In this document: piece by piece, positions 44,843-54,002 of the stretch
Layout: every line of letters starts with the position of its first letter
How positions within the stretch are numbered: the first letter of the stretch is position 1
Source of the DNA: an uncultured SAR86 cluster bacterium
GTDB taxonomy: Bacteria > Pseudomonadota > Gammaproteobacteria > Magnimaribacterales > D2472
Length of the DNA stretch: 64,000 nt
Direction: 5' to 3'
Assembly: GCA_902511575.1 (NCBI GenBank)
Contig: CABXFU010000001.1
Location: forward strand, 144,583 to 208,582
Program-made: the position numbers and the translations under genes
The notes under the pieces: generated by a model
The model's input: only the letters and a program-made list of their open reading frames with translations
Database searches by the model: none
Told to the model about the DNA's origin: nothing

Positions 44843-45853
44843 ATGAAAAAAATTAAAATCGACTGTTCAATGATTACTCGAGATCCAGCAGAAGCTTCAA
44901 AAGCTAGCAAGGAGCTAGAAGATCTTGGATACGATGGAGCTTATACTTTTGAAGGACCGCATGAGCCATTTCTTCCTCTTGCAGCCGCTGCTCTTGCTAC
45001 AGAAAAGTTAGAACTCTTAACCTCAATAGCAGTCGCATTTTCTCGGAACCCTATGACTTTAGCTAATATTGGCTATGATCTTCAGTTGATGTCAAAAGGG
45101 AGATTTACACTCGGCATAGGGTCCCAAATAAAACCTCATATTGAAAAGAGATACTCTATGTCATGGTCTTCACCTGCAAAACGGATGAAAGAAATGGTTG
45201 ATGCTATCAAAGCTATTTGGGGGTGTTGGCATGAAGGCAAAGATCTGGATTTTAGAGGCGAGTTTTACCAACATACACTTATGACTCCTATTTTTAATCC
45301 GGGAGAAAATCCATTTGGTCTCCCGAAAATATATGTCGCAGGTGTGGGACCATTAATGACTCAAGCTGCAGCTGAATCTGGTGATGGATTTATTGTGCAT
45401 CCTTTTCATACAACTAAGTTTCTTGAAAATATTACCTTACCATCTGTAAAAAAAGGACTTGAATTATCAACGGCAAAAGAATTTGATATTTCACTGGGTG
45501 TCATGGTTGCAACGGGTACAACCGATGAAGAAATTGCCAAGGCAAGGGATGCCTGCAAGGCACAAATTGGGTTTTATGGTTCTACCCCAGCTTATAAAGT
45601 AGTTCTTGAACAGCATGGTTGGGAAGACATCCAGCCAGAGCTTAATAGCCTGACTAAAAAGGGGTTTTGGCAAGAAATTCCAAATCTCATTTCAGATGAA
45701 ATATTAGAAACTATAGCAGTTACAGGCACACCCTCTGAGGTTTCAGAAAAGATATCTGAGAGGTATGGAAAAATTGCATCTAGAATAGCACCATCAATTT
45801 TTTCTGGAGATCAAGCTGTAACTGCAGAGTTAATTAAATATCTTAAAGGATAA
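44843..45853 (+). CDS. LLM-class flavin-dependent oxidoreductase (TIGR03617-like)
   Basis: A 336-residue luciferase-like barrel. Visible family sequence includes ASKELEDLGYDGAYTFEGPHEPFLPLAAAALATEKLELLTS (quoted in pieces), GRFTLGIGSQIKPHIEKRY (about residue 87-105), AIWGCWHEGKDLDFRGEFY and GVGPLMTQAAAESGDGF. These resemble the TIGR03617 subgroup predicted to use F420 in actinobacteria; whether this organism makes F420 is unknown, so FMN is an equal possibility. Control by the shared palindrome links it to the acyl-CoA operon. A possible terminator follows its stop. Confidence 0.85.
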   Translation: MKKIKIDCSMITRDPAEASKASKELEDLGYDGAYTFEGPHEPFLPLAAAALATEKLELLTSIAVAFSRNPMTLANIGYDLQLMSKGRFTLGIGSQIKPHIEKRYSMSWSSPAKRMKEMVDAIKAIWGCWHEGKDLDFRGEFYQHTLMTPIFNPGENPFGLPKIYVAGVGPLMTQAAAESGDGFIVHPFHTTKFLENITLPSVKKGLELSTAKEFDISLGVMVATGTTDEEIAKARDACKAQIGFYGSTPAYKVVLEQHGWEDIQPELNSLTKKGFWQEIPNLISDEILETIAVTGTPSEVSEKISERYGKIASRIAPSIFSGDQAVTAELIKYLKG

Positions 45854-45855
45854 TT

Positions 45856-45899
45856 ATTGATTAATACTCCTTTTAAGATGAATCAATTTATATTTTTTT
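45856..45899 (+). terminator. possible weak terminator after the LLM oxidoreductase gene
   Basis: ATTGATT (45856-45862) and AATCAAT (45881-45887) form a 7-base stem with an 18-base loop, followed by a T-rich run to 45899. The stem is AT-rich and the loop long, so the call is tentative. Confidence 0.3.
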
Positions 45900-45931
45900 A
45901 GATTATTAGTAGTATTTGTTAACATACTTCA

Positions 45932-47239
45932 ATGCAATTATCGTTAAGGGTCATAGCCTACATATTCATTTTTCTTTTCTACATTGCTTTTATGCATTTT
46001 TACGCGCCTTTAGGAATTGGTTGGCTAGATTGGCATGCTCAAAGAATCTTTAATGCTGTAGAGTTTTTAAAAATCAATGGATACTTTATATCCTATGGAT
46101 TTTCTATCTGGGATACCTGTAGTGATTGCTCGCTAGAATATATTGCTTGGAAGGATAAAATTTATTTATCAGTTTCTAGCCTTAGCATGTTGCCATACAT
46201 ACTAATTAATCATTTTGGAGGTAAAGAGTTACTCTTTTTTCTTGGCCCGCTTGTAGATAAATTAGTAATATTAATTTGCGGTATATTTGTTTCAGAACTA
46301 TTCATTAGCTCATTAAAAATACATACGCGCCTGCCCATAATTATTGTTGGCCTTGCATGTTTTACATTTTTTATAATATCACCTTGGTCATACAAAATGT
46401 TTCTAGCAGCATGGCTTGAAATTTATTTTTTATTATTTTTTCTAGCAGGAATGCTTTTCTTTAAAAATAATTTACCAAACTTTGGCTACATATGTTTTTT
46501 CATTGCTGGATTATTTCATTTTCAATGGGCTGCAGCTTTGCTAATATTTTATACCTTGGTTGTCGCTGCTTCATATTCTGTAAATAAAAAAAATCATGCA
46601 ACACGATACTTCCCTGTTCTTCAAAGCAATTTTCTAGACATTACTAAGACTCTTTTATCTCTATTAATACCCGTAATAGTCATATTTTTAGCCCGTTTTT
46701 TTGCTCAACAAGATTTAAGTGGCATGGTGGGATCTTCAATTCTTTATAGAATTGGAATTTCTGGAGATGATATACACAACGGTGGACTGCTTGGAGCGCT
46801 TCAATTTCTTGGAGGAAATCGAATTACACAATGCTTGCAAGGTAATATAACAAATAGCATCTCAGGTGATGTTCTAGCGAACATAGCCTTATTTAATTGC
46901 CTCTTATCAATCCTAGGCATGGCCTTGATTTCCTTGATATCAATAGCGGGCGCTTATGCTTTTGTAAAATCTTCTAGCGTAGGTAAACAAATTTTCATAC
47001 CTTTAATATTTTCCCTAATATTTTTTATAACAATTTTCCAGCAATCATTGTCCGTTCATCTCATGGGATATTCATTTATTTTTTCAGCAATTTTTGCAAT
47101 AGGGTTATCGCACCTAATGATAATAGGCAATAACTGGCTCAAGTCATCAATCCTTGGCTTCACTTTTTCATTTCCATGCATTTTAGGAATCCTTATTTTG
47201 TTAACTAGAGTAAACTTTCTTACTGGAGTGAATGGTTAA
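45932..47239 (+). CDS. polytopic membrane protein, possible GT-C-type glycosyltransferase
   Basis: A 435-residue inner-membrane protein with roughly 10-11 hydrophobic helices and no domain I can name. After the first helix comes a loop with acidic and aromatic residues (GIGWLDWHAQRIFNAVEF), the place where GT-C glycosyltransferases hold a catalytic acid; later loops contain FHFQWAAAL and a larger periplasmic-type loop around residues 255-305 (SGDDIHNGGLLGALQFLGGN). It overlaps the WecD-like gene by 8 bases and is near GtrA/GtrB genes, so a role in transferring or handling lipid-linked sugar is a reasonable guess. A flippase or polymerase is the alternative. Confidence 0.6.
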   Translation: MQLSLRVIAYIFIFLFYIAFMHFYAPLGIGWLDWHAQRIFNAVEFLKINGYFISYGFSIWDTCSDCSLEYIAWKDKIYLSVSSLSMLPYILINHFGGKELLFFLGPLVDKLVILICGIFVSELFISSLKIHTRLPIIIVGLACFTFFIISPWSYKMFLAAWLEIYFLLFFLAGMLFFKNNLPNFGYICFFIAGLFHFQWAAALLIFYTLVVAASYSVNKKNHATRYFPVLQSNFLDITKTLLSLLIPVIVIFLARFFAQQDLSGMVGSSILYRIGISGDDIHNGGLLGALQFLGGNRITQCLQGNITNSISGDVLANIALFNCLLSILGMALISLISIAGAYAFVKSSSVGKQIFIPLIFSLIFFITIFQQSLSVHLMGYSFIFSAIFAIGLSHLMIIGNNWLKSSILGFTFSFPCILGILILLTRVNFLTGVNG

Positions 47240-48023
47240 AATGAGCGAACTTTGTTTGATTGATATACCCTGGGAAACACGAAATCTTGGCATGCCGGCG
47301 TATCAACTTGAGGGGACTATAAAAAATCATAAAGTTGTCGAATCAATTTTAGAAAAAAAACAGACTGAATTAAAAAATAATTTCTTTGTTCAATTAAAGC
47401 TTGATGCAGAAAAGATAAATGAAGTCTTATATGCTCAAGAAGGACGCCTTAGACTAATAGAGATGTCAATCTCGCCATATTTAAATCTTAAGAATGTCAG
47501 GTCTCAAGATTTAATCGATAGTTCAACATCTATTTTCTGCTATGAACCTTCAATCAGGTCTAATATTAAAACTCATTATTGTTCTGTAAATAACCTCCAC
47601 GAGTCAGTAAAGAAAGAAATAATAGATATTTCCAAAGAAACCTTTAGTGATGATAGATTTCATATGGATCCTAATTGCAAGAAATCTGTTGCAGATGAAA
47701 GAATCAGATTATGGGTAGAGATTGATATTTTAAAGGATGATAAAAATTTTTGTTCATATATCAAAATAAATGAAAGTTTAGTTGGTTACATACTATGGAA
47801 TCAAAAAGGATTTATTCTCGGTGGACTCTCTAAAGACTTTATAGGAAAAGGATTTGGAAAAACCCTTTATAATCAGTCAATCCTTGATGTGATGAATGAG
47901 GGTTTTCAAGATATTTCAACGAATATTTCCGTAAATAATGTGCCAGTGCTAAATCTTTATTCTAAATTGGGTTTTTCATTTAGAGAACCCAAATATATAT
48001 TGCATTATTGGTTTCTAGATTAA
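47232..48023 (+). CDS. WecD-like GNAT acetyltransferase
   Basis: A 263-residue protein with a C-terminal GNAT domain (about residues 110-260): VGYILWNQKGFILGGLSKDFIGKGFGKTLYN gives the acetyl-CoA pyrophosphate loop (GKGFGK, about 210), and NNVPVLNLYSKLGFSF the usual Tyr. The N-terminal part opens with CLIDIPWETRNLGMPAY, like the W-E-x-x-x-x-G start of dTDP-fucosamine acetyltransferase WecD, and it ends in LHYWF as WecD-like proteins do. The function would be N-acetylation of dTDP-Fuc4N. ATGs at 47232 and 47241 are both possible; the first overlaps the membrane-protein gene. Confidence 0.65.
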   Translation: MVKMSELCLIDIPWETRNLGMPAYQLEGTIKNHKVVESILEKKQTELKNNFFVQLKLDAEKINEVLYAQEGRLRLIEMSISPYLNLKNVRSQDLIDSSTSIFCYEPSIRSNIKTHYCSVNNLHESVKKEIIDISKETFSDDRFHMDPNCKKSVADERIRLWVEIDILKDDKNFCSYIKINESLVGYILWNQKGFILGGLSKDFIGKGFGKTLYNQSILDVMNEGFQDISTNISVNNVPVLNLYSKLGFSFREPKYILHYWFLD

Positions 48024-48233
48024 AAAATTAATTGCACTTAAATATTAATTTTCTTAGAAAAGTCTTCATTGTAAATAATTTTTTAAAAAAACAAATCTAG
48101 AGAAATATATGCTTGAGAAGTTTTTTCTTTTAAATAAATCTTTAATGTTTCTCATTCAAACTTTTAATTATGACTAGATTGTTATTAAGAAATAAGTCGA
48201 ATTGCTTTATCATTAATCATTGAGAAAAAAAAC

Positions 48234-49166
48234 ATGAAATTATCAATAGTATCTACATTGTATTATTCTGCCCCTTCTTTAAATGAGTTTTATGACAGAA
48301 TTAAGGCTGAGGCAATTAAAATTTCATCTGATGATTATGAAATTATTTTAGTCAATGATGGTTCTCCAGATGAATCACTATCAATGGCTCAAGATCTTGC
48401 TGCAAATGATCCAAAGCTTATGATTATTAATTTATCTCGAAATTTTGGTCATTGGAAAGCTATGATGACAGGTTTAAAATATGCTTCTGGCGAAAAAATA
48501 TTTATTATAGATAGCGATCTTGAAGAAGAGCCTGAGTATCTGGGTAAGTTTTATGCAGAACTTAAAAAACAGAGATGTGATGTGCTTTATGGGATTCAAT
48601 CAAAGCGCAAAGGCAAATCATTTGAAAGATTGAGCGGACTTATATTTTGGAAAATTTTCAATTTTTTCTCAAATGTGAAAGTTCCCTCTAATCAAACTAC
48701 AGCAAGGCTTATGACAAAAGATTATGTGAATGCATTACTTCTTCATCAAGAAAGAGAAATTTTTATTTCCGGGTTATGGCAATTAACTGGTTTTGATCAA
48801 AAGCCCTTGAGTGTCACTAAGCTAAGCATAAGCAAAAGCTCATATACATTTAGAAAAAAGCTTTCTCTCTTTATTAATGGGATTACTTCATTTAGTAATT
48901 CGCCCTTGATTGCAATTTTTTATTTTGGTCTATTTATTTCTTTGGTCTCTTTTGTGTATATCATTAACCTTGTAATTAATTGGGCTTTTTTTCTGAGTCC
49001 GCCTGATGGATGGACATCAGTCATGGCATCAATATGGTTACTTGGAGGCATCATTATTTCATTCATAGGAATCATAGGGATTTATCTGTCAAAAATTTTT
49101 ATAGAAACAAAAAAACGCCCTCTCACTGTGGTAAAAAAGATTTATAACAAGGCCAAAAAAGTCTAG
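48234..49166 (+). CDS. GtrB/DPM1-type polyprenyl-phosphate glycosyltransferase (GT2)
   Basis: A 310-residue family 2 glycosyltransferase. The GT-A domain has LSIVSTLYYSAPSL, IILVNDGSPDESL, LIMINLSRNFGHWKAMMTG-type NLSRNFGHWKAMMTGLKYA and the metal site IIDSDLEEEPE (about residue 92); two C-terminal membrane helices span about 220-250 and 265-292, then a basic tail KKRPLTVVKKIY. This is the layout of enzymes that load a sugar onto undecaprenyl phosphate (GtrB, ArnC). The GtrA-like gene lies 110 bases downstream on the opposite strand. The 210 bases upstream hold no gene. Confidence 0.88.
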   Translation: MKLSIVSTLYYSAPSLNEFYDRIKAEAIKISSDDYEIILVNDGSPDESLSMAQDLAANDPKLMIINLSRNFGHWKAMMTGLKYASGEKIFIIDSDLEEEPEYLGKFYAELKKQRCDVLYGIQSKRKGKSFERLSGLIFWKIFNFFSNVKVPSNQTTARLMTKDYVNALLLHQEREIFISGLWQLTGFDQKPLSVTKLSISKSSYTFRKKLSLFINGITSFSNSPLIAIFYFGLFISLVSFVYIINLVINWAFFLSPPDGWTSVMASIWLLGGIIISFIGIIGIYLSKIFIETKKRPLTVVKKIYNKAKKV

Positions 49167-49276
49167 AAAAGCTCAGCCTCTGAAACTTAATAAGTTAATA
49201 CTCCCAATCTTTTGTCTATATTTTAGTATTGAAAAATTGCATAAAGACATAAAAAATTACTACTCATTTTTGCATT

Positions 49277-49654
49277 TTAGCTTTGGAAGAAATAAAATTT
49301 TTGAATTAAAAATAATGAACATGAAATTATTATTAAACTTATTGCAGCAATAATCTCATGAGCAAAACCCAATATGCTACTAAAGATGAAGATGATTAAC
49401 GAATGAAGTAATATTGCACATATATACAATAAGAAATAGTTGGCTGCACTAATTAAACTTTTATTTTTACTTTTAAAAGTAAATCTTGCATTCAAGAGAT
49501 AGCTTATTCCAATGATCATAAATCCAGATAAAATAGCAGCAACTGGCGGATTTACACCAATGAAGTTTGACATAACAATATATAAAATATAGCCAATGAT
49601 GTTAGTAAGCATGCCGACAGAGCTATACTTGATGATTTGATTAACTGTAGCCAT
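49277..49654 (-). CDS. GtrA-like membrane protein
   Basis: A 125-residue protein with four predicted membrane helices, matching the GtrA family: QIIKYSSVGMLTNIIGYILY at the N-terminus, FMIIGISYLLNARFTFKSKN (about residues 45-64) with the conserved N-R-F-T-F, and a last helix ending in FLIQKFYFF. GtrA proteins are thought to flip undecaprenyl-phosphate-linked sugars to the periplasm for O-antigen modification. It is convergent with the GtrB-like gene and divergent from wecE (66 bases). Confidence 0.87.
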   Translation of the reverse strand: MATVNQIIKYSSVGMLTNIIGYILYIVMSNFIGVNPPVAAILSGFMIIGISYLLNARFTFKSKNKSLISAANYFLLYICAILLHSLIIFIFSSILGFAHEIIAAISLIIISCSLFLIQKFYFFQS

Positions 49655-49720
49655 TTAATTTTAGAAACATTACTGCGATGATAATAACATTATACAATTT
49701 TACAAAATGATAAATTTTGA

Positions 49721-50839
49721 ATGATCCCTTTCAATAAACCATATTTAACAGGCCAAGAAGTTAACCGAATATCTGAAGCTCATCAATTGGGCCAATTATC
49801 AGGCGACGGTCACTTCACTTCACTATGCAGTCAATGGTTAGAAAAAAATATTGGCTCTCCTTGTGCATTATTAACGCATTCTTGTACAGCTGCCCTTGAG
49901 ATGGCAGCAATTCTTGTCGATATTAAACCAGGAGATGAAATTATCATGCCCTCTTATACATTTGTTTCATCTGCAAATGCATTTGTTTTAAGAGGGGGTA
50001 TACCTGTATTTGTTGATATTCGAAAAGACACATTGAATATAGATGAAGCGCTTATTGAAGATGCTATTACCTCAAGAACAAAAGCAATTCTACCTGTGCA
50101 TTATGCAGGAGTAGCATGCGAAATGGATTCCATAATGAGCATTGCCAAAAAACATAATCTATTTGTTATAGAAGATGCAGCTCAAGGCATAATGTCTTCA
50201 TATAAAGGAAAGCCATTAGGCTCGATCGGAGATCTGGGATGCCTCAGCTTTCACGAAACAAAAAATATTATCTCAGGAGAAGGCGGAGCCCTTCTCATAA
50301 ACAATAAAGATTTTATTGAGCGTGCTGAAATGATCAGAGAGAAAGGCACTGACCGTAAGCAGTTTGTTAGAGGTGAGGTCGACAAATATTCATGGCAAGA
50401 CATTGGTTCTTCTTTTTTACCAGGAGAGACTGTAGCAGCCTTTCTGTTCGCTCAATTAGAAGAAGCTTCTAATATAACCAATCAACGTTTAAAAATTTGG
50501 TACCATTATCATGAATTTTTTAATTCTCAAAATTTTTCAGAATTCTTCAGTCTTCCAATAGTTCCAGAAGTATGCAGTATTAATGGACACATTTACTATC
50601 TACTGGTTAAAGAGAATGCTGAGAGAGAAAATTTTATTAAATATATGCATGATAATAAGATCCATTGTATTTTCCATTACATTCCATTGCATAATTCAAA
50701 AGCGGGAAAGAAATTTGGTCGTATCGGAAGTGATATGGAAATAACAGAAGATTTATCTAGTAGAATTGTAAGACTGCCTTTGTGGGTGGGATTAAATCCA
50801 GAAAATATTACCCAAGCAATTAATAAAAAATATTTTTAG
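49721..50839 (+). CDS. wecE: dTDP-4-amino-4,6-dideoxygalactose transaminase
   Basis: A 372-residue PLP-dependent sugar aminotransferase of the DegT/DnrJ/EryC1 family. It shows PFNKPYLTGQEVNRI, LTHSCTAALEMAAIL (about residue 52-66), PSYTFVSSANAFVLRGG, VIEDAAQGIMSSYKGKPLG (about 150), and the PLP Lys in SFHETKNIISGEGGALL (about 180). The FHETKN form and the SSFLPGETVAAFLFAQLE segment are characteristic of WecE/RffA. Substrate: dTDP-4-keto-6-deoxyglucose from rfbA/rfbB, giving dTDP-Fuc4N, the step before the WecD acetylation. Confidence 0.92.
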   Translation: MIPFNKPYLTGQEVNRISEAHQLGQLSGDGHFTSLCSQWLEKNIGSPCALLTHSCTAALEMAAILVDIKPGDEIIMPSYTFVSSANAFVLRGGIPVFVDIRKDTLNIDEALIEDAITSRTKAILPVHYAGVACEMDSIMSIAKKHNLFVIEDAAQGIMSSYKGKPLGSIGDLGCLSFHETKNIISGEGGALLINNKDFIERAEMIREKGTDRKQFVRGEVDKYSWQDIGSSFLPGETVAAFLFAQLEEASNITNQRLKIWYHYHEFFNSQNFSEFFSLPIVPEVCSINGHIYYLLVKENAERENFIKYMHDNKIHCIFHYIPLHNSKAGKKFGRIGSDMEITEDLSSRIVRLPLWVGLNPENITQAINKKYF

Positions 50840-50849
50840 CTGTCCATCG

Positions 50850-51884
50850 ATGAAAGAAAATCAATTTCTCGGAAGACTAATGCTAGATCTTAGCGGGCTT
50901 TATATAACAGAAGAGGAGAAAGATATTTTGCAAAATCCACATGTTGGAGGCGTTATTTTATTTGCAAGAAATATCTCTTCAAGAGATCAAGTGAAAGAGC
51001 TATGTAGAGCAATAAGAAAAATAAATCCTAAGCTTCTTATTGCAGTAGATCAAGAGGGGGGGAGAGTTCAGCGTTTGAAAGAAGGCTATACAATTTTGCC
51101 GACTATGCAAAAACTATCTGCATTTTTAAATTCAAATAGTGATAAAAACTTTCCATTTGCAACCGATTTAGGTTGGTTAATGGCCTCTGAGGTCATTGCA
51201 TCTGGATTAGATATAAGTTTTGCACCTGTTTTAGATCTAGACTGTTCCAGAAGTTCTGTTATTGGAGATAGATCAATAGGTGATAATCCAGAACAAGTTA
51301 TTGCTATTGCAAGCGCCTTCATTGAAGGCATGAATCAAGCAGGAATGCAGGCCACTGGTAAGCATTTCCCGGGCCATGGTGGTATCTTTGCTGATAGCCA
51401 TCTCACTTTTTCTCAAGATACCAGATCTTTATCAGAACTAGAGAGTCATGACTTGCTTCCTTTTGATGCTTTAAAGCTTCAACTTGGCGGGATAATGACG
51501 GCTCATGTATCTTTTACAAATATAGATAAAGAGATAGCAACCTTTTCAAAATTTTGGTTACAAGATATTTTAAGAAATAAAATGGGATTTACTGGAATAA
51601 TCTTTAGTGATGACCTCTCAATGAAGGGCGCAGATTATGTTGGAGGCATCGAAGCCAAAGTGGGCAAAGCATTAGAGAGTGGTTGTAACATGGTATTGAT
51701 TTGTAATGATCGACCTGCAGCTATGGAGGCAATCAATTTTCTAGAGAAAAAAAAAATTTCTCAGTCACAAAAAGTAACTAGATTAAAAGCTTCAGAATCA
51801 ATTTCCTGGGCGGACTTAGAAAATGATGCAAGAAGAGTAGATATAATAGACAAATTAAACATCATAGAAAAATTAAAGTTATGA
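50850..51884 (+). CDS. nagZ: beta-N-acetylhexosaminidase
   Basis: A 344-residue family 3 glycoside hydrolase that removes GlcNAc from anhydromuropeptides in cytoplasmic peptidoglycan recycling. Evidence: GVILFARNISSRDQVKEL (about residue 34), LIAVDQEGGRVQRLK (about 62), and the family signature KHFPGHGGIFADSHL (about 171-185) with the His/Asp catalytic loop; the nucleophile Asp lies in IIFSDDLSMKGAD (about 250). Length is normal for NagZ. Its stop overlaps the rraA start (ATGA). Confidence 0.95.
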   Translation: MKENQFLGRLMLDLSGLYITEEEKDILQNPHVGGVILFARNISSRDQVKELCRAIRKINPKLLIAVDQEGGRVQRLKEGYTILPTMQKLSAFLNSNSDKNFPFATDLGWLMASEVIASGLDISFAPVLDLDCSRSSVIGDRSIGDNPEQVIAIASAFIEGMNQAGMQATGKHFPGHGGIFADSHLTFSQDTRSLSELESHDLLPFDALKLQLGGIMTAHVSFTNIDKEIATFSKFWLQDILRNKMGFTGIIFSDDLSMKGADYVGGIEAKVGKALESGCNMVLICNDRPAAMEAINFLEKKKISQSQKVTRLKASESISWADLENDARRVDIIDKLNIIEKLKL

Positions 51885-52360
51885 CCTCTTTGCCAGACCT
51901 GTCTGATCAACATTCCGAGCAAATCCAAATCGGCAAACTTGCATTGCAATCCTTTGGGAGCAGGCATTCAATTGCTGGAGAGATTTATACAGTTTCTTGT
52001 TCAGATGATAACTCTGTTGTGAAAGAAGCTCTGTCTCGAGAAGGAAAAAATAAAGTTTTAGTTATTGATGCCTCTGGTGTAACTCATGCCTCTATGATTG
52101 GAGACCAAATTGCAGAATCTGCAGTAAAAAATAATTGGGTAGGTATTGTCGTTAATGGCTGCGTTAGAGACGTTGAGGAGCTGAAGAATCTTCCTATAGG
52201 TATCTTTGCTAAGGGGGTGGTTGCTCAAAAAACAAATAAAAAAAACCATGGTTTTGAAGATGTGTTAATTTCATTTGGAAGCGTGGTTATGACTTCTGGG
52301 AAATGGATTTACATTGATCAAAACGGGTGGTTAGTTGCAGACAATAAGCTAGAACTTTAA
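51881..52360 (+). CDS. rraA: ribonuclease E activity regulator RraA
   Basis: A 159-residue trimeric-fold protein of the RraA/HMG aldolase family. It has the N-terminal PDLSDQH, a Gly-Asp region VLVIDASGVTHASMIGDQIAESA (about residue 59, in pieces), the conserved NGCVRDVEELKNLPIGIFAKG (about 90-110) and a C-terminal VVMTSGKWIYIDQNGWLV. In E. coli RraA binds RNase E and lowers its activity; some homologues are 4-hydroxy-4-methyl-2-oxoglutarate aldolases, and the sequence alone does not exclude that. Coupled to nagZ by a 4-base overlap and convergent with the acyltransferase gene (12-base overlap). Confidence 0.9.
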   Translation: MTSLPDLSDQHSEQIQIGKLALQSFGSRHSIAGEIYTVSCSDDNSVVKEALSREGKNKVLVIDASGVTHASMIGDQIAESAVKNNWVGIVVNGCVRDVEELKNLPIGIFAKGVVAQKTNKKNHGFEDVLISFGSVVMTSGKWIYIDQNGWLVADNKLEL

Positions 52361-53230
52361 ATCTTTAATCGTTTGTTGTTTTTCTAACCAAATTACATCA
52401 ACAAATGTTTGGAAGCTTTTCCTGTAATCATCTTCTTCTTCAAAAGATCTATTTTTAAGGTTTTCTGGTAAAGCATAAGTCTTTGCCACAACTTTTGCTT
52501 TGCTTAAGTCGCCGCAAAGAAAGCCCCATGTCGATCTTTTTTGAGTTGCATACACTACTGTAAAATCAATCAAAGTATTTACTTGAGGCATTCCTGATAA
52601 AGCAATAGCCAGAGCTCCTACTTTTGGCTTTAATAAATTAGAGTAGGGGGACTCCTGCGCAGAATGCTTTTCGGGAGTAAATCTAGTTCCTTCAGCAAAG
52701 CTAAATGCTGAAGAGGGATTTCTAGAAAATCTTTTTGAAGCTTTCTTTGCATTCTCATAATCAACCCTTTTTAATTCTGGATTTGCTTGAATTTGAGCTC
52801 TCGAATGCCTATTTAAAAATGGCATATCTACTGTTTTATGTACTAAATAAATAATTGGTATCCATTGCAATTCCTTTTTCATAAAGAACTTTAGAAGGGG
52901 TATTTTTTTATGACCTGCAGCCAATAAAATAAATATATCAGCCCATGATTGGTGGTTACTCATAGCAATGTACCAAGTCTCAGTATTCACATCCTTAGGT
53001 ATTTGGAAGTCCCATTCAAGCTTATGCAATATTCTTAAAGCCGAGGTAATGCTAGCGACAGTCGCGCTACCCATTTTATTTGAAATGGAGCCTAAATAAA
53101 TCTTTAAATTTTTATTAGGAATAATTCTAGGAATATTTATGATTGAAAGGGGGATTAACCACAAACTGAGAATAATTAAAATTGCAAAAAAAGTCAGGAT
53201 GCCTATAAAAAATCTTTTTAATTTACCCAT
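52349..53230 (-). CDS. PlsC-domain acyltransferase (YihG-like)
   Basis: A 293-residue membrane-associated acyltransferase. One N-terminal helix (about residues 8-35) precedes the lysophosphatidate acyltransferase motifs: SNHQSWADIFIL (H-x4-D, about residue 92), PFLNRHSRAQI (about 133) and FAEGTRFTPEKH (about 178). The longer gap to the C-terminus and the wording of motif III resemble E. coli YihG rather than PlsC itself. It would add a fatty acyl chain to lysophosphatidic acid or a related lipid. The start overlaps the end of mazG by 8 bases. Confidence 0.87.
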   Translation of the reverse strand: MGKLKRFFIGILTFFAILIILSLWLIPLSIINIPRIIPNKNLKIYLGSISNKMGSATVASITSALRILHKLEWDFQIPKDVNTETWYIAMSNHQSWADIFILLAAGHKKIPLLKFFMKKELQWIPIIYLVHKTVDMPFLNRHSRAQIQANPELKRVDYENAKKASKRFSRNPSSAFSFAEGTRFTPEKHSAQESPYSNLLKPKVGALAIALSGMPQVNTLIDFTVVYATQKRSTWGFLCGDLSKAKVVAKTYALPENLKNRSFEEEDDYRKSFQTFVDVIWLEKQQTIKDLKF

Positions 53231-54002
53231 GTGACTTTATTTTAACCCAAAATTCTTCAAGCTCATCTGAGGTTAGATTGCCTATTTCCTGATTATCTTT
53301 AGCAATCTCTTTTTCCATCAATCTAAAGCGTTTTACAAATTTGTGATTAGCTTGATTCATAGCTTCACTTGCATCGATTTCTAAGTGTCGACTTAAATTA
53401 ACGATAGAAAATAGTAAATCTCCTAATTCTTCTTGGCTATTTTCTTTATTATTTTGCTGGATCTCATGTTTGAGCTCTTTTAACTCTTCCTCAACTTTTT
53501 CGATCACATCAATGCTTTCTTTCCAATCAAAACCTTTTTTACTGGCTTTTTTTTGTATTTTTTTTGCTTTTAAAATTGGGGGTAATGACGCAGGTATATC
53601 AGCAAAAGTATTGCGCGTATCCTTTGGTTTTTTTTCTTGTGCTTTTATTGCATCCCATGCTTGGGTTTGCTCTTTAGCAGAGAGAGGTTTTGAGGCTCCA
53701 TCAAAGACATGAGGATGTCTCCTAATCAATTTGTTATTTAATGAATCAACTATCTCATCAAAGTTAAATAACTCTCTCTCATTAGCTATCTCTGCCTGAA
53801 ATATAACTTGAAGTAAAACATCTCCAAGCTCCTCTTTAAGATTTTCATAATCTTTGTTAGCGATGGCATCTGAGACCTCATATGCTTCTTCGACAACGCA
53901 AGGAGAGAGCGATTCAAAAGTCTGCTCAATATCCCATGGGCATCCATTATCCTTGTCTCGAAGCATGCGCATTGTCTCGAGTAAGGTTTTTATTGAGGAC
54001 AT
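53223..54002 (-). CDS. mazG: nucleoside triphosphate pyrophosphohydrolase MazG
   Basis: A 259-residue house-cleaning enzyme that hydrolyses NTPs to NMPs and diphosphate. Both MazG domains are visible: the first with CPWDIEQTFESLSPCVVEEAYEVSDAI and E-E-L-G-D-V-L-L-Q-V (about residues 20-68), the second with KKGFDWKESIDVIEKVEEELKEL and EELGDLLFSIVNLSRHLEID (about 150-215); both carry the E-x-x-E/E-x-x-D Mg-binding pattern. Length equals E. coli MazG. Its ATG overlaps the stop of the acyl-CoA dehydrogenase gene by 1 base. Confidence 0.94.
   Translation of the reverse strand: MSSIKTLLETMRMLRDKDNGCPWDIEQTFESLSPCVVEEAYEVSDAIANKDYENLKEELGDVLLQVIFQAEIANERELFNFDEIVDSLNNKLIRRHPHVFDGASKPLSAKEQTQAWDAIKAQEKKPKDTRNTFADIPASLPPILKAKKIQKKASKKGFDWKESIDVIEKVEEELKELKHEIQQNNKENSQEELGDLLFSIVNLSRHLEIDASEAMNQANHKFVKRFRLMEKEIAKDNQEIGNLTSDELEEFWVKIKSHG

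Noticed and set aside
48024..48233. 210-base spacer before the GtrB-like gene, including a 22-codon frame at about 48109
   Set aside because: No RNA gene, clear promoter or conserved protein seen; the frame is AT-rich and unremarkable.
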